A stretch of DNA of 64,000 bases from Macrobrachium rosenbergii (Eukaryota; Arthropoda; Malacostraca; Decapoda; Palaemonidae). Positions within the stretch are counted from its first letter, which is position 1, and every line of letters starts with the position of its first letter. Under the pieces are notes generated by a model. The model had not been told where the DNA came from. It made no database searches and saw only the letters and a list, made by a program, of their open reading frames with translations. This document shows positions 11,321 to 22,991 of this stretch, piece after piece. The stretch covers positions 49,937,227-50,001,226 of the forward strand of contig NC_089781.1 in the NCBI RefSeq assembly GCF_040412425.1, given 5' to 3'. Both the position numbers and the translations under genes were made by a program.

Positions 11321-11933
11321 GTAATTCTAAGCCGGCTGTCCGCGGTGAGCTAGACTATGGCAACTGACGTTTTCCTATGTTATTTTATTTGCTTTGCAAG
11401 AATTTAAAGTAATATTTTTTAAGCTGGCATTCTGCGGCAAGCCCCCCACCCCTCCATAGCTAATACGGCAAAATTGTAACCAGTAAACACCCCTAAAAAT
11501 ACCAACATAACGTACCCTGGAGGTGTTTACTGGTTACAATTTTGCTGTATGGAGGTAGCCACTTGGGGAATGCCAGCTTAAAACCTATCGTTTAGGTAAT
11601 TCAATTCGTGCAGTCTTCAAAGGTCAATCACAGTTTATGCAAGAATGCCAGCTACAGTCTAGCTAACCGCGGACAGCCGGCTTAGAATTACCGTTTACTG
11701 GTTACAATTTTGCTGTATTAGCCATGGGGGGGGGGCGGCTTGCTGCAGAATGCCAGCTTAGACCTACCCTGCATTAGGTAATTCAAGTTGTGCAGTCTTC
11801 AAAGGTCAATTACAGTTTAGTTACAACCGGGTGGCAAAATATTACTTCAAATTCTTGTAAAGCAAGTAAAATAACATAGAAAAATGTCATTTGCCACAGT
11901 CTAGCTCATCGCAGACAGCCGGCTTAGAATTTA
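11321..11933. repeat. Nested foldback (MITE-like) repeat complex
   Basis: Several inverted pairs share one centre. 11321-11419 pairs with 11836-11933 (arms share aagccggctgtc and a ttattttatttgcttt segment). 11420-11488 pairs with 11693-11760 (arms share aagctggcattctgc and aattgtaaccagtaaac). A further inverted copy of the second arm lies at 11523-11555, and a partial copy of the outer tip at 11667-11692. Imperfect direct repeats (aggtaattcaa...gtgcagtcttcaaaggtcaa) at about 11592-11636 and 11775-11815 show internal duplication. No ORF is present. This fits a nonautonomous foldback element inserted into a relative of itself. Confidence 0.8.
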
Positions 11934-13443
11934 CCCCCATTTAGGTACGAGGAATCCGTCCCAGTCGACGACTGGTGGGAATTAGGCCGCGTGACAAAAG
12001 TAAGGTTTGACCGTATTTTACTTGAAACCATTGTTGAAAAATGTTTTCACTGCATCTTGAATGTTTTTGACATTTGTTTTGTTGGCACAAAATGTATTTA
12101 TAAAGACAGTGGACCCCACCCGCACCACCCTTGTTTCCTGCACTAGGCCTATGGGGGACCACAGAGGGAAAGCTGGGGTTGCGGCCGGGGGAACACTTCA
12201 CGAGTGACAGGCATCGCAAGAGCTCTTTCCAAGCACCAAAGGCAGTAGCCTACCGTATAGCCTGGGCTCGGCTCGGTGGCCTCGCGTTTACAAAATTGCC
12301 GAACGTTACGCACTTTGGGTACCTAGGCTACTGTAGGTAAGCACCTGGCACCCTACATTAGGTTACGATAGGTGTGGCTCCTTACCCCAGCCACAGGCTA
12401 CGAAAAGGGCATTTCCGAGCACTGGCTAGGCCTAGCCTACGTCGGCAAAGGTGACTTCCTAACAAGGTAGGCAGCCTGCCTGACTGCGCCCCCTACCCTA
12501 CATCCACCTTCTGCGCTGACGACTGGCATGAGGACCCACAGGCACAGGCAGAGGCAGAGGCAGAGGCACGCTGTCATGATTCCCAAGGTTTGCTGCACTT
12601 CAAGACCAAGTTGTCACCACTTAGTGGCAGCGAGCTCCCCTTCCCTTCGCCTACCTGCCACTCGACATTTGGATCACTTGGTCAAATTTGACGTCATGTA
12701 AAGTCTCCAATCAACCGTTTGAAACATAACACTACATAAATAACAGTAAACCTTGATCAATGCCATCTCATGTAAAATAGGCTATCGTTCTAACTTACAG
12801 TAAGAAGTGAAATCGCGAAGGTCCTCTCACGTCATTCCTCGCAGGGTGTCGTTGTCGTCGAACATCCTCCACCTCACACCCAAGTCTCTGACTACAGTAC
12901 TGACAGTCACTCACTCACACAACAATCGCTGGCCGCCGCCGCCGCCGCCGCCACTCACACGCACCTTGTCTGGTCACCCTCACTACCTAATAATCACGTT
13001 AGTTGAATTTAGTTCTTAGTTCAGACAACTAATTAATTCTACATTACTTTTCTACACCGTCGGTTTCCATAGGATTTTTTTGTCTCGCTGGTTAGTCGTT
13101 ATTTCTGTCACTTTTACTTATTGTGTAGCTGCAGGTCTGGTCATCCCTGAACTTATCCCCAGAAGGGAAAACATTTCAACCCTCGATGTTTATCATAGTT
13201 ATCAGTACTTATTGACCCATAATGTGCACAGTCAGTCGATGTTTTCCAAAATGTATTTTTTTTTTTTTGCCTGGGAGTGAACCATCCAATTACTACTAGT
13301 TTTGCCTGTGGGGACTTGGTTGCACCTCACTCAATGAAGAAAGGCCCGTTGCTTACACAGTAGGCTACTAACCAGCGTTCCCATTAGAATACAACATCCA
13401 TTGCTTGATTAATACGTACCCAAGAGATTTTTGTTAGGAGATT
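11934..13443. other. Unassigned region with short (GCC)n run
   Basis: No confident coding or RNA feature. It contains a GGCAGA tandem stretch near 12546-12568 and a (GCC)7 run at 12932-12952. The local rise in GC could be a host promoter or 5' UTR, but no start codon context or exon supports that. Confidence 0.3.
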
Positions 13444-13843
13444 TTAACCCTAGATAGGAAATCCCGTGCCAAATGGCACAGCTACCCTGAACTTTTGTAT
13501 TTCCCATTTTTTTCCAACAATTTATACTTCTTTGGCTCAATTGGTGCTTTGGTGGGCATTTCAACAGAAGTTCTTCATACTGTAAGGTGTAACGTGCTGC
13601 TCCTCTTCATCCACTCTTGGTGAGTACTCATGTATCCAAATGGCAGCATTTCCTAATATGATAGTATATGGTGAAAAAATATTTTTTTCAGAAAAGGCCA
13701 TTACCACATGTAAATAACATAATGACTATGTTTTGAGAGTGTAATAGCCTTATTAGATCTTGTACATAGTGAAACATGACTTACATTATTCCATATATAG
13801 TATTATTGATTTATTATTATTATTTTTTTTTTAGTGTGATAAA

Positions 13844-14238
13844 ATGCCCAGGAAACGTAAGAGAACACTGTCCAGGTTCGACTTAGATGCCTTGGTGAAC
13901 ACCTCAGCTTTTGATAGGGTCTTGTACACTACCCATGATGAAGGAACGGACAGTGACATTTCTCATTATGGGATTACTGAGTCTCCCCACCACTCCCCTA
14001 GGGCTGGCCCTAGTAGCAGGTAATTGTATTTGTTTCATATTGCATTCACACATTGAAAATATACTAGAAACAAAGTTACTTGAAAGAAAAAAAAAAGTTT
14101 TATTGCATATATTCACCAGAATATATCGTCATAGCTGAAAACTCGTTTTGCTGCTGAAGTGTATATAATAATATGTCCGTTTTTATTTATTCCAGGACCG
14201 ATGTTTTCTGTGGTTTCGAGGATGAACAAGGCGCCTAG
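13844..14238 (+). CDS. Small spliced ORF of the piggyBac-like element (transposase N-terminus remnant)
   Basis: An exon preceded by a strong acceptor (oligo-T ending ttttag at 13833) starts with ATG at 13844 and encodes MPRKRKRTLSRFDLDAL followed by an acidic, Ser/Asp-rich stretch, as in piggyBac transposase N-termini. It reaches a donor at 14019/14020 (agcag|gtaatt). An acceptor at 14195 (tattccag) leads into 14196-14238, which continues in frame for 14 residues to TAG. The spliced product would be 72 residues with no DDE catalytic domain. Reading through the donor instead gives a stop immediately. The splice pattern is inferred from consensus only. It might act as a DNA-binding fragment or be a passive remnant. 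Confidence 0.5.
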
Positions 14239-14448
14239 GGATTCTTTATAGTTCCTAGTTCATATATTCAAAAGCATTTTGCTGAATGACGTGTCTTTTT
14301 ATCATTACAGTACCTCAATTGATAAGATCTTTTTATATAAAAGTTTTTCTAATAAGTCAAAAGTATATTCTGTTAAGTTTAATTGTCATAATTGAGGGTG
14401 ATATTTGTTCAAGAATACTCTTTTTTTACTTTTGTATAGTTTTGGTAA

Positions 14449-14454
14449 AATAAA
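14449..14454 (+). promoter_or_regulatory. Candidate AATAAA polyadenylation signal of the piggyBac-like element
   Basis: AATAAA lies 210 bp downstream of the small ORF stop and inside the right end of the element, in the correct orientation. Confidence 0.4.
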
Positions 14455-14833
14455 GCATGTTTGAATATTTTTTTTAAATTTTTTCCTACAATGATTCCAT
14501 ATGGATACAGGATTTCCTATAGCGTTACGCGTAGGTACGATTTCCTATCTAGGGTTAAAGTTGACAAGATTATGTTCTGGTTTGTTTTAATTTTTTGTGC
14601 TGGTGAATTAATGTACTGACCTACCACTATCATCATCCGACTTATTTTTGTAGGCCATCTTTCGGGGACCCGTTGATCCAGCGTGCGGGTCCATCTACTT
14701 TTGTTACCGTTTACAGATTTTTGGAGAACTAGTTTGTGAACACGCAAGTTTTAAGTTTATTTTAATGTCTGCACATTTTTGCAACTTTGTGGCAGCTTGC
14801 TCAACGATATGAGTACATTGCATTCAAAGGTTC

Positions 14834-15306
14834 TGTGAGGACAAGAAAGGTCAACTGGGTATTAAATTATTTCTTATGTTGTTGTTTTAGATTTAGCTGG
14901 CCTTGTGCCAGCACGGGCTCTTGCTTCTAGAGCAGCCCGTAACTATATGTTGATGATGAGTCTGTGAGATGGGTAGGTTAATGAAAACTTTATTATGATA
15001 CATGAAAGTGATTTTGGTGGGGGATTATTTCTTACCTGAGTGCAGGTATGCATGGCAGAGTGCGGACGGAAACGTGGTGCCCGACCTCCGATCGCCGTGA
15101 CCCGCACTCTGAGCAATTTGTTTGTTGACACAAACAAATGGCAATTATGAGAGACATAATAAATGTACAATGATGAAATACATATCGGCGGAAAGGCCAA
15201 AAAATTCTACACATGAATGTATTTTACATGAGAGTCTTGACATATTAAGAAATGGAATGCATGGCGTGATTGATGCAAAAACAAAGAGACGTCTGACGTC
15301 TTTACA
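14834..15306 (-). repeat. CsR-1 3' LTR (with SINE-like insertion)
   Basis: Homologous to 19657-19972 except for about 158 extra bases after 14876. It begins and ends with the TG/CA-type dinucleotides and is preceded (in element orientation) by a polypurine tract, seen as a run of C at 15311-15321. Confidence 0.92.
14877..15023. mobile_element. Short SINE-like insertion inside the CsR-1 LTR
   Basis: The segment is absent from the other LTR and is bounded by an 11-bp direct repeat, attatttctta (14866-14876 and 15024-15034). That is the expected target duplication of LINE-driven integration. It contains two small hairpins (ctggccttgtgccag and gggctcttgcttctagagcagccc) and no ORF. A tRNA-like A/B box was not clearly recognised, so the class is inferred from size and target duplication. 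Confidence 0.65.
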
Positions 15307-15371
15307 AGTACTCCCCCCCCCCCAAGACAACAATTACAAAAGTAATGATTGGAAGACTCCTAAAAAAAAAA

Positions 15372-18300
15372 TCAATCACGGAATCGCTTTGGGAGCAGGA
15401 ACCGGCCCCAAGTTCTTGATACCTGCAGACGTGGGGCGGCTTCGAGTGCTGAATCGCCCGGCGGCTTAGCCAAGCGGATGACTTCCTTAGTGCGGCCCTT
15501 GGGACGTTCTCGACCCCGTTTCGGGATGGCAAAGGGATCATCTGTGGCCACGTTTTGTGGAGGAATTCTGGGGCGCCTGCCGGTTTCCTCCCGAGTTTCG
15601 CTGTCTAACAGGAAAGCTGGTTTCAGCTGGTCGACAGAAACCCAGTCTTCAAGCCCTGGACATTGATGAGATAGGCCTTGGATGATCTGCTGACAATACG
15701 GTATGGGCCCCTGTACGGTCTGGTCAAGGGTGGGCAGTGGGTGCAGGCATCCAGGCCCCCAGGGCTGTAGACGTGGGTCCTGTCCGTGAAAGTCTTTCGG
15801 CGGGGCGCAAACTTCTGAGCCACTTCCCTCAGCCTTGGATGGGAGGTATATGCATCGTCCAGCGCCATGGGGAAGGACTCCCCCGGAACAGCTAGTGTTT
15901 TGCCGTAGACTTTCTCTGTGGGAGATATGTCGCCGTCTGCCCTCGGTGCGGTGCGGAGACCCAGCAGGACCCAGGGGAGCTGGGCCTTCCAATTGTCGTC
16001 AATCCAGCGTGCCATCAGAGTTGCCTTCAACGAACGGTGGGCCTTCTCCACCATGCCGTTGGCTGTGGGGTTATATGCAGTCGTACTGTGGAGAGTTGTT
16101 CCCATCAGGCATGCCAGGGAGACCCAGAGCTCTGACAAGAATGCCGGGCCCTTGTCCATAGTTATGCTGTCAGGGACACCGAAACGGCTGATCCAACTCG
16201 ACAGGAGGGCTTCTGCACAGGCGCTCGTTGATGCTTCCGTCATCAGGGTTGCTTCCGGCCACCGTGTGGAACAGTCTATGACCGTCAGGAGGTATCTGGC
16301 GCCCCCTGATTGCGGCAGAGGACCTACGACTTCTATATGGATGTGACTGAAGCGCCGACGTGGTTGAGGGAAGTCTCGGATGCCTGATTCCATTTGCTGG
16401 GTGACTTTACTTGTTTGGCACGGTGTGCAGTTCTTCCCCCACTGCCAAACATCCTTCCTGATACCGTGCCACATGAACTTCTCTGTCATCAGGCACACCG
16501 TTGTTCGGCTTGATGGATGGGACAGGCCGTGGATGGCATCGAATGTCTGCTTTCTTCTGGATGCGGGGATCAGGGGGCGCGGGTGGCCTGTGCTGGTGTC
16601 GCAGAGAAGTGTTGAACTGGATCCTCCTATTGGCATGTCTTCCCAATTCAGTGTGGTGAGTGCTGTGCAGTAGGCTGCTGTTTCTGGGTCTGCGGCCTGC
16701 TCCTTCGCCAGGTCCTCATAGTCTATGTCGAGGTGGACAGAATTTATTTCAACCCTTGATAGGGCGTCGGCTACTGGGTTCTTCCTGGTGCAGCCAACCT
16801 CGGAGATAGCAGCCAAGTGCCGCTGCTGCCTCACAGACCATGCGTCTCCCACCTTCGTGAACGCATGTACTAAAGGCTTGTGGTCTGTGAGGATGGTAAA
16901 AGGGGTGCCGTCCAAGAGGTACTTGAAGTGCCGCACGGCTTGGTAGATTGCCAGGAGCTCCCTGTTGATTGTGCTGTAGCGGGTCTCTGGCGGGGTTAAA
17001 CTTGCGACTGAAGAAGGCCAGCAGGTGCGGGGAGCCATCTAACACCTGCTCCAGCACCGCCCCATCAAGCGATGTTGCTGGCGTCGGTGGTAAGTCTCAG
17101 GGAGGCGGTGGGGTCGTGATGTGTTAATGCGGTGGCTTTGGCAAGGGCTGCCTTTGTCTGCTTGAATGCCTGTTGTTGCAGAGCTGCCCATGCCACTGTT
17201 TTCAGCTTCCCCTTCAGGACTGCGGTCAGGGGATACATGATGCGGGCGACGTCTGGTATGAAGCAGCAGTAGTAGTTGACCACACTGAGAAACTCCTGTA
17301 GGGACTTGATGGTTTTTGTCATTGGGAACTTCTTTACTGCGTCCACCTTGGAGGCCATGGGGCAGACACCTACCGGGGAGATCTCATGGCACAGGAAGTC
17401 TACCTTTTCTGCTCCTAAGGTACACTTGTCGAACCTGACAACCAAACCATTCTCCTGCAGGCATTTCAGCACAGCATGGACGTGGTGCAGGTGTTTCTCC
17501 GGGGACCTGGAGAAGATCAGGATGTCATCTACGTAGCAAACGCAGAAAGGTAGGTCCCCCAAGATGGTGTCCATAAGGCGTTGGAATGTGGCCCAGGCGT
17601 TCCTGAGGCCGAAGGTGGAGTAGGAGAAGGTATACGTTCCGAACGTCGTCAGGGTGCACTGGTACCTGAAAATAAGACTTGAATAAATCCATTTTTGTAA
17701 ATACTTTGGCCGTGTGCAGGGCGCCTGTTAGGTCCTGCATGTTCGGCAAGGGATAGTGGTCCGGTGTCGTTACTAGGTTCAGCCAACGATAGTCCCCACA
17801 GGGCCTCCAGGAGCAGTCTGGTTTCTTTACCATGTGGAGGGAGGGGAGACGCCCACGGGCTTGATGCCTTCCTGCAGATGCCCATCTGTTCCATCTTGGT
17901 GAAGACCCATTTAGCATCTTGGAGTTTTTTGGGTGGCAAGCATCAGAATTTGGCATGTGTTGGCAGGCCTGTCGTGGTGATATGGTGATGGATCCTGTGT
18001 TTGGCCTGGGCTGCCGGCAACTGACACAGCTCTGGCTTGAAGACGTTTGGGAACTCATGGAGGAGGGTGCTGTACTTGTTCAAAGAGATGGAGCAGACAG
18101 CGGGCATCCCCGCCCCGGTGGAGAGTGGTCGGGAGCAGCAGGTTCCGGTATCCAGCAGCCGTTTTCGGCCGACATCTACCAGAAGTCTGTTGTGTGCGAG
18201 GAAATCAGCGGCCAGGAGAGGGAACTTGACGTCCGCGATGACGAAGGGTCAATCATATTTACTGCCCAGGATGGATATACTGTGGGTTACAGTTCCGTAG

Positions 18301-18490
18301 CAGCAGATGGGGCTTCCATTTGTGGCCACCAGTGCGGTTGCGGCGCTCGATGCGCTGTTGCGGTCCTCTCTCGATGGCAGAGACACTGACTGCATCGCCC
18401 CGGTGTCTACCAGCATCTGTCATTTCGATATGGCATCGTGGATGAAGAATCCTACTTGTCGGGAGTCTTTAAGGTTTGCAGCCACTGCTG
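15372..18490 (-). pseudogene. CsR-1 pol (protease, RT, RNase H, integrase), broken
   Basis: Protease is recognisable by LVDTGA near 18400, with nearby stops. RT has the CYVDDILIF box in the 17574-17065 segment. RNase H and integrase lie in the 471-codon segment 17038-15623: ILTDHKPL, VADALSR, the HHCC zinc site (HGLSHPSSRTT ... CTPCQ) and a DDE core in which the first Asp is Glu (HIEVVGPLP) while TMDKGPAF and VEKAHRSLK keep the other acidic residues. The C-terminus (DWVSVDQLKPAF) is displaced into another frame near 15640. The D-to-E change and several frameshifts mean no active enzyme. Confidence 0.9.
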
Positions 18491-19298
18491 TTACTTGTGG
18501 CTGCTTTTCTCATTTTTATTTGTGAAAGAACAAGGGGCTCTGCAATTTCTGGCAGCGCTTCTGAACCTCCGATGGAAGTAACACCAGGCTGGATTTATCC
18601 ATGTCCTCTGCTGCTGTGGCGGTGCCTTCTTCCTATACACCGTGTTCGTGTCCTCTGCCTCGTCTTCTTCTGTTACCAGGCTACAGGCTGCGGGTGTTGC
18701 TGCCTGTTTGGAGGCCTTGGTGGCCTCATGGAGTTTGTGTGCGACGTTCACCAATTCGTCCATTGAAAGGGCTTCCGCATCCGTGATTTGCCCCCCCTCA
18801 CCTCTTATGGAAGGTGCCGCAGGAATATTTCTCGTGACAAGCTGATCTCCTTCCTCCAACCGTCTGCATCAACCCCTGGCAGCATCAGGAGACCTCGGAG
18901 TTCATCCCAGGTGTCCCTGGGTGATGCGTCCCCCATGGGCGGGTCATCAGGTCGAGGGAGCATTAGGCTTTCTCTGGGACGGGCATGGAGTATGTTTCGA
19001 TGAGCTTGTCTTGCAGGTCTCTGTGCTTGACTTTGCTAAGCTGTGAGTCCAACCATGGGGTGATTTTGTTGAAGACCTCCTCCGGTAGCGTTGTCATGGT
19101 TACATCTGCCTTGGTCTCCTTGTCTGTAATTTTTGCCACCTGGAAATGGACATCTGCCTGCAGAAACCAGGATGTGGTGTTTTGTCGTGAGAACAGAGGG
19201 AGTTTTATCACCTGGCTTATTGCTGCCTTTGAAGGTGAGAGAGGGATGCAGAGGATCTGTGCGTCCTTGGAATGACTTTCTACCTCAGTGTCTGACAT
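18491..19298 (-). pseudogene. CsR-1 gag, broken
   Basis: Starts at ATG 19298 with MSDTEVESHSKD and the conserved capsid-type block FSRQNTTSWFLQADVHF. After a break near 18963 it continues at 18859-18491, ending with the CHCC motif CYFHRRFRSAARNCRAPC. The protease frame downstream is displaced by -1 relative to this gag frame, the same relationship as in CsR-3. Confidence 0.85.
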
Positions 19299-19640
19299 TC
19301 TTCCTCACACCAAAACGCAAAGTACACGTCATATTTAGTCCGTTAATGGTGTTTGGGGCTCGTCAGAAGTCAAAACTGTATGCCGTGTGGTTCCATTAAT
19401 GACTTCTGAGTACAGTCGACATGAATCGTAAATGGTGGGGCAAACCGTTTGAGCACACCAGAACGTACCTGAAGGGGTATGCTGTAATTAGTCTATTAGT
19501 GGCGTGGCTGTTCTCCGAGGAAGGAGCTTTCAGAGGCCTAGACTTTTGTCACTGTGTGGTTCCGTTAAAGGCTCTCTAAAGGTAAAGCTGCCATAGTGAG
19601 TCCATTAATGGCGAAGCCAAAACTGCTGTGTTTACCGTCA

Positions 19641-19654
19641 CCCCAAGGTCACCA
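19641..19654 (-). promoter_or_regulatory. CsR-1 primer binding site
   Basis: Two bases inside the 5' LTR the minus strand reads TGGTGACCTTGGGG. The first eight bases match the complement of the tRNA-Trp 3' end; the rest differ from the TGGTGACCCCGACG expected for that primer. Confidence 0.65.
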
Positions 19655-19656
19655 GT

Positions 19657-19972
19657 TGTGAGGACAAGAAAGGTCAACTGGGTATTAAATTATTTATTAC
19701 CTGAGTGCAGGTATACATGGCAGAGTGCAGATGGAAACGTGGTGCCCGACCTCCAATCGCTGTGACCCGCACTCTGAGCAATTATTGTTTGTTGACACAC
19801 AAACAAATGGCAATTTTGAGAGACATAATAAATATACAATGATGAAATACGTATTGGCGGAAAGGCCGGAAAATTCTACACATGAATATTTACATGAGAG
19901 TCTTGACATATTAAGAAATGGAATGCATGACGTGATTGATGCGAAAACAAAGAGACGTCTGACATCTTTACA
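19657..19972 (-). repeat. CsR-1 5' LTR
   Basis: 316 bp, matching 14834-15306 apart from the insertion there. On the minus strand it starts TGTAAAGATG and ends CTCACA. Confidence 0.93.
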
Positions 19973-20115
19973 GTTCTTTATCCAATGTATATTTTGCCTT
20001 TTGATTCCATAAATGTATATTTGTCCACGCTCCTACACATATTCATCCCTTCAGTGGTATATTTTTTGCAGTAATTGTTTTATATGTTTTGGTTTTCATT
20101 CTTGGGTGCAATGTA

Positions 20116-20468
20116 TGTGAGAGAGGTGCGAAATAATGAGCAGGAAGACAAGAACTGCTGGTTTATTGATGAAGCGACCCACTTATAAAGCTGCGTGCGG
20201 ACATCTGCGTATAATGCAGAGACCGCGGGTACAAAAATTTACAGGTGACCTGAGGTCAAACTAGAAAACATAATGATTAACAATGACTGGTTAGACATAA
20301 AAATATTCTGTTACAGATACATGCTGCAAGGTCAAATGAACAGATAATAAATATACAATTCAAAATAATGATAATAATATTGTGTCCGTCCGACCCTAGG
20401 TCGCACGTGAAGGCACTGCAGAAAACGGGATGTTCATTACAGAGAACACGTTGAGTGGGGACTTTACA
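20116..20468 (-). repeat. CsR-2 3' LTR
   Basis: Shares tgagagaggtgcgaaataat and the gtgtccgtccgaccctaggt segment with 29272-29601, and ends gactttaca. The adjacent C-rich run (20471-20479) is the complement of a polypurine tract. Confidence 0.92.
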
Positions 20469-20542
20469 ATACTCCCCCCGCAAGGCGTAACGTCTGATCA
20501 AAGCAGGTATCTGCTGGGGTGGCAGAGGGGGGCCTCGCTTTC

Positions 20543-22991
20543 TCAATGCCAGCTGGAGGGGGTGGTCGTCTTCTTCGGCACCCTTTGGAGTGGTGTGTTG
20601 GGGTGCCCTCCTGTCTGGTCCCAGGGTTTTCCAGGGGTGCCCACGACGTTTTCCTGTGGATGGGGCGGGCTGGGGGTTGCTATCTCCAGCGGGGGCTTTG
20701 GGAATTGCCCCTGACGTCTTCCTCTAGAAATGCGGGCTTGAGGCAGTCTTCGTTCCTGTGGACGGCTACCCAGAATGCTTCTGTTCCTCTCAAGCACGTG
20801 GAAAGGCCCCCTGTAGGGCCTGGTTAAGGGTGGCCGTGCGGCGTCGTCCCTGATGAAGACGTGGGTGGCAGAGGACAGACCGGGAGGCATGAAGGGGGAC
20901 GTCCTGTCGGTGTATGCCTGTTGGCAGGGGGTGAACTTCCCAACCATGTTGTGGAGCCTCTGCGTTGTTAAGTCATCCCTGTCCTCTGCGATGAGTTCCC
21001 CTGGGACTTCCAGGGTCTCCCCGCAGACTTTTTCTGCTGTGGATGGGTCGCCGTTGGCTCTGGGGGCAGTCCTTAACCCGAGGAGGAACCAGGGCAACTG
21101 GTACTCCCAACTCTCAGAGGTGCAACGAGCCATGAGGGACACCTTCAGGGACCTGTGGAACCTCTCCACCATTCCATTGGCTACGGGGTTGTAGGCGGTG
21201 GTGCTGTGGTGAGTGGTCCCCAGCAGGCGTTCCAGGGCAGTCCACAGCTCAGAGAGGAAAGCAGGACCCGTCTGTAGTTTTATGGTCCGGGACACTGAAC
21301 CGGCTGATCCAGCTGGAGAGGAGGGCTTCTGCGCACGCACCGGAGGTGGCTTCTTCCATGGGCATAGCTTCGGGCCACCTGGTGGAGCGGCCGACGATTG
21401 TTAGAAGGTATCTTGCCCCTCCTGATTGGGGAAGAGGACCCACTACATCAACATGGATGTGCCCGAAATGACTCCTCAGCTGGGAAAAATCGCCCACCCC
21501 AGACTCGGTGTGCCGCCCTACTTTGCTGGCCTGACACTGCATACACTGTCTTGCCCAGGCCGTCGCGTCCTTCTGTATGCTGTGCCAGACAAACTTCTCT
21601 GTCAGTAGCCTGGCCGTCGTCCTTCTGGAGGGGTGGGACAGTCCGTGGATGATGTCGAAGACCAGCCGACGACAGGAGGCGGGCACCAGTGGGTGGGGGC
21701 AGCCAGTGCTCACGTCGCTCAGCAGTGTTGACCCTCCAGGGCCGAGGGGAACGTCCTTCCACTTCAGTGATGTGACGGCGGTGCGATAAGCTGGGGTCTC
21801 TGGGTCGGCGGCTTGTTCGCGGGCGAGGTCCTTGTAGTCAATCCCGAGCTGCACCACGTCGATTTCAATCTTCGAGAGGGCGTTGGCTACTGGGTTCTTC
21901 TTGCCGGGGAGGTACTTGATGGTGCAGGTGAACTCCGCGATGGCCACGAGGTGCCACTGCTGCCTGGAGGACCATGTGTCCCCCAGCTTCATGAAGGCAT
22001 GGACCACCGGCTGGTGAAGGGCATACCCTCCAGGAGGAATTTGAAGTGGCGTACCGCCTGGTACACTGCGAAGAGTTCCCTCTCGAAGGTGCTGTAGCGG
22101 GACTCAGTGGGGCTGAGTTTCCTGCTGAAGAAGGTGATGGGCTGAGGGGTTCTGTTGATGACTTGTTTCAGGACAGCCTCACAGGCAACGTTGCTGGCAT
22201 CCGTCTTCAGCTGGAGGGGAGCACTGGGGTCCTGGTGGGCCAAAGCTGTTGCCTTGGCGAGGGCAGCCTTCGTCAGGGAGAAGGCCTTCTGCTGATCGGG
22301 GCCCCACTCTCAGGTCTTTGGACGACCCTTGAGGACCTCTGTCAAGGGGGCCATGGTGTGCGCAATCCCTGGGATGAATCTCCTGTAGTAGTTGACCATT
22401 CCGAGGAATTCTTGTACGCCCCTGATGGAGGTAGAGGTGGGGAACCTGACGACGGCCTCGACCTTCGATGACACTGGGCGGAAGCCCCCTGGGGATATCT
22501 TGTGGCCTAGGAATTCCACCTTCTCGATGCTGAAGGTGCACTTGTTGGACCTGATGACGAGGCCACTCTCCTGCAGGCGCTGCAGGACCTTCTGGATGTG
22601 CCGTAGGTGTTCTTTGTGGGATCTGGAAAAAGTTAGGATATCATCAATGTATCAGATGCAGAAGTCCAGGTCCCCCAGGATGCTGTCCAACAGCCTCTGG
22701 AAGGTCGTGGCCGCATTCCTCAGGCCAAAGGTGGAGAAGGCGAAGACGTAGGACCCAAAAGGCGTGACGATGGCGGTTTTGGGGATGTCTTCTGGAGCTA
22801 CTGGTACCTGAAAATATGATTTTAAGAGATCTAATTTTGAGAATATTTTGGCCCCATGGAAGGAGGCCGTTAGGTCCTGCATGTTTGGTAGAGGGTAGTG
22901 GTCGGGTTCTGTAGCGAGGTTGAGCCGCCTGTAGTCGCTGCAGGATCTCCAGGTGCTGTCTGCTTTCTGCACCACGTGAAGTAGGGAGGCC
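20543..22991 (-). pseudogene. CsR-2 pol, 3' part (RT to integrase), broken
   Basis: Continues the RT gene left of the CsR-3 insertion. RRLNLATEPDHYPLPNMQDL and the Asp block FSKLDLLKSYFQ are followed by a TGA just before the YIDD box, then by connection and RNase H blocks (LKTDASNVAC, NPVANALSK, with Asp of the usual ADALS replaced). The integrase HHCC site (HGLSHPSRRTT, CMQCQ) and HIDV-type first Asp (HIHVDVVGPL) lie in 22007-21249, and the remaining core (TGPAFLSEL, MVERFHRSLK) in 21340-20543 after a frameshift that removes the second catalytic Asp context. Confidence 0.9.

Larger units (their letters stand above)
13448..14554 (+). mobile_element. piggyBac-like element, short, with TTAA target site
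   Basis: Both ends carry the perfect 16-bp terminal inverted repeat CCCTAGATAGGAAATC, each flanked by TTAA (13444-13447 and 14555-14558). The CCCTAGA start and TTAA duplication are the hallmark of the piggyBac superfamily. At 1,107 bp it is too short for a full transposase of about 600 residues and is best explained as an internally deleted derivative that still holds a small transcription-unit-like core. Confidence 0.93.
14834..19972 (-). mobile_element. CsR-1: CsRn1-like Ty3/gypsy retrotransposon
   Basis: A complete-length LTR element on the minus strand with LTRs at 19657-19972 (5') and 14834-15306 (3'), flanked by the 4-bp duplication GTTC (14830-14833, 19973-19976). The order gag, protease, RT, RNase H, integrase is preserved but broken. 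The CHCC (rather than CCHC) zinc motif in gag and a primer site starting TGGTGACC (complementary to the 3' end of tRNA-Trp) are features of the CsRn1 clade. The 3' LTR is enlarged by a short insertion. Confidence 0.93.

Noticed and set aside
14690..14720. Short hairpin-rich stretch near ggacccgttgatcc as a tRNA gene
   Set aside because: No cloverleaf with T-loop and acceptor stem could be assembled by eye.
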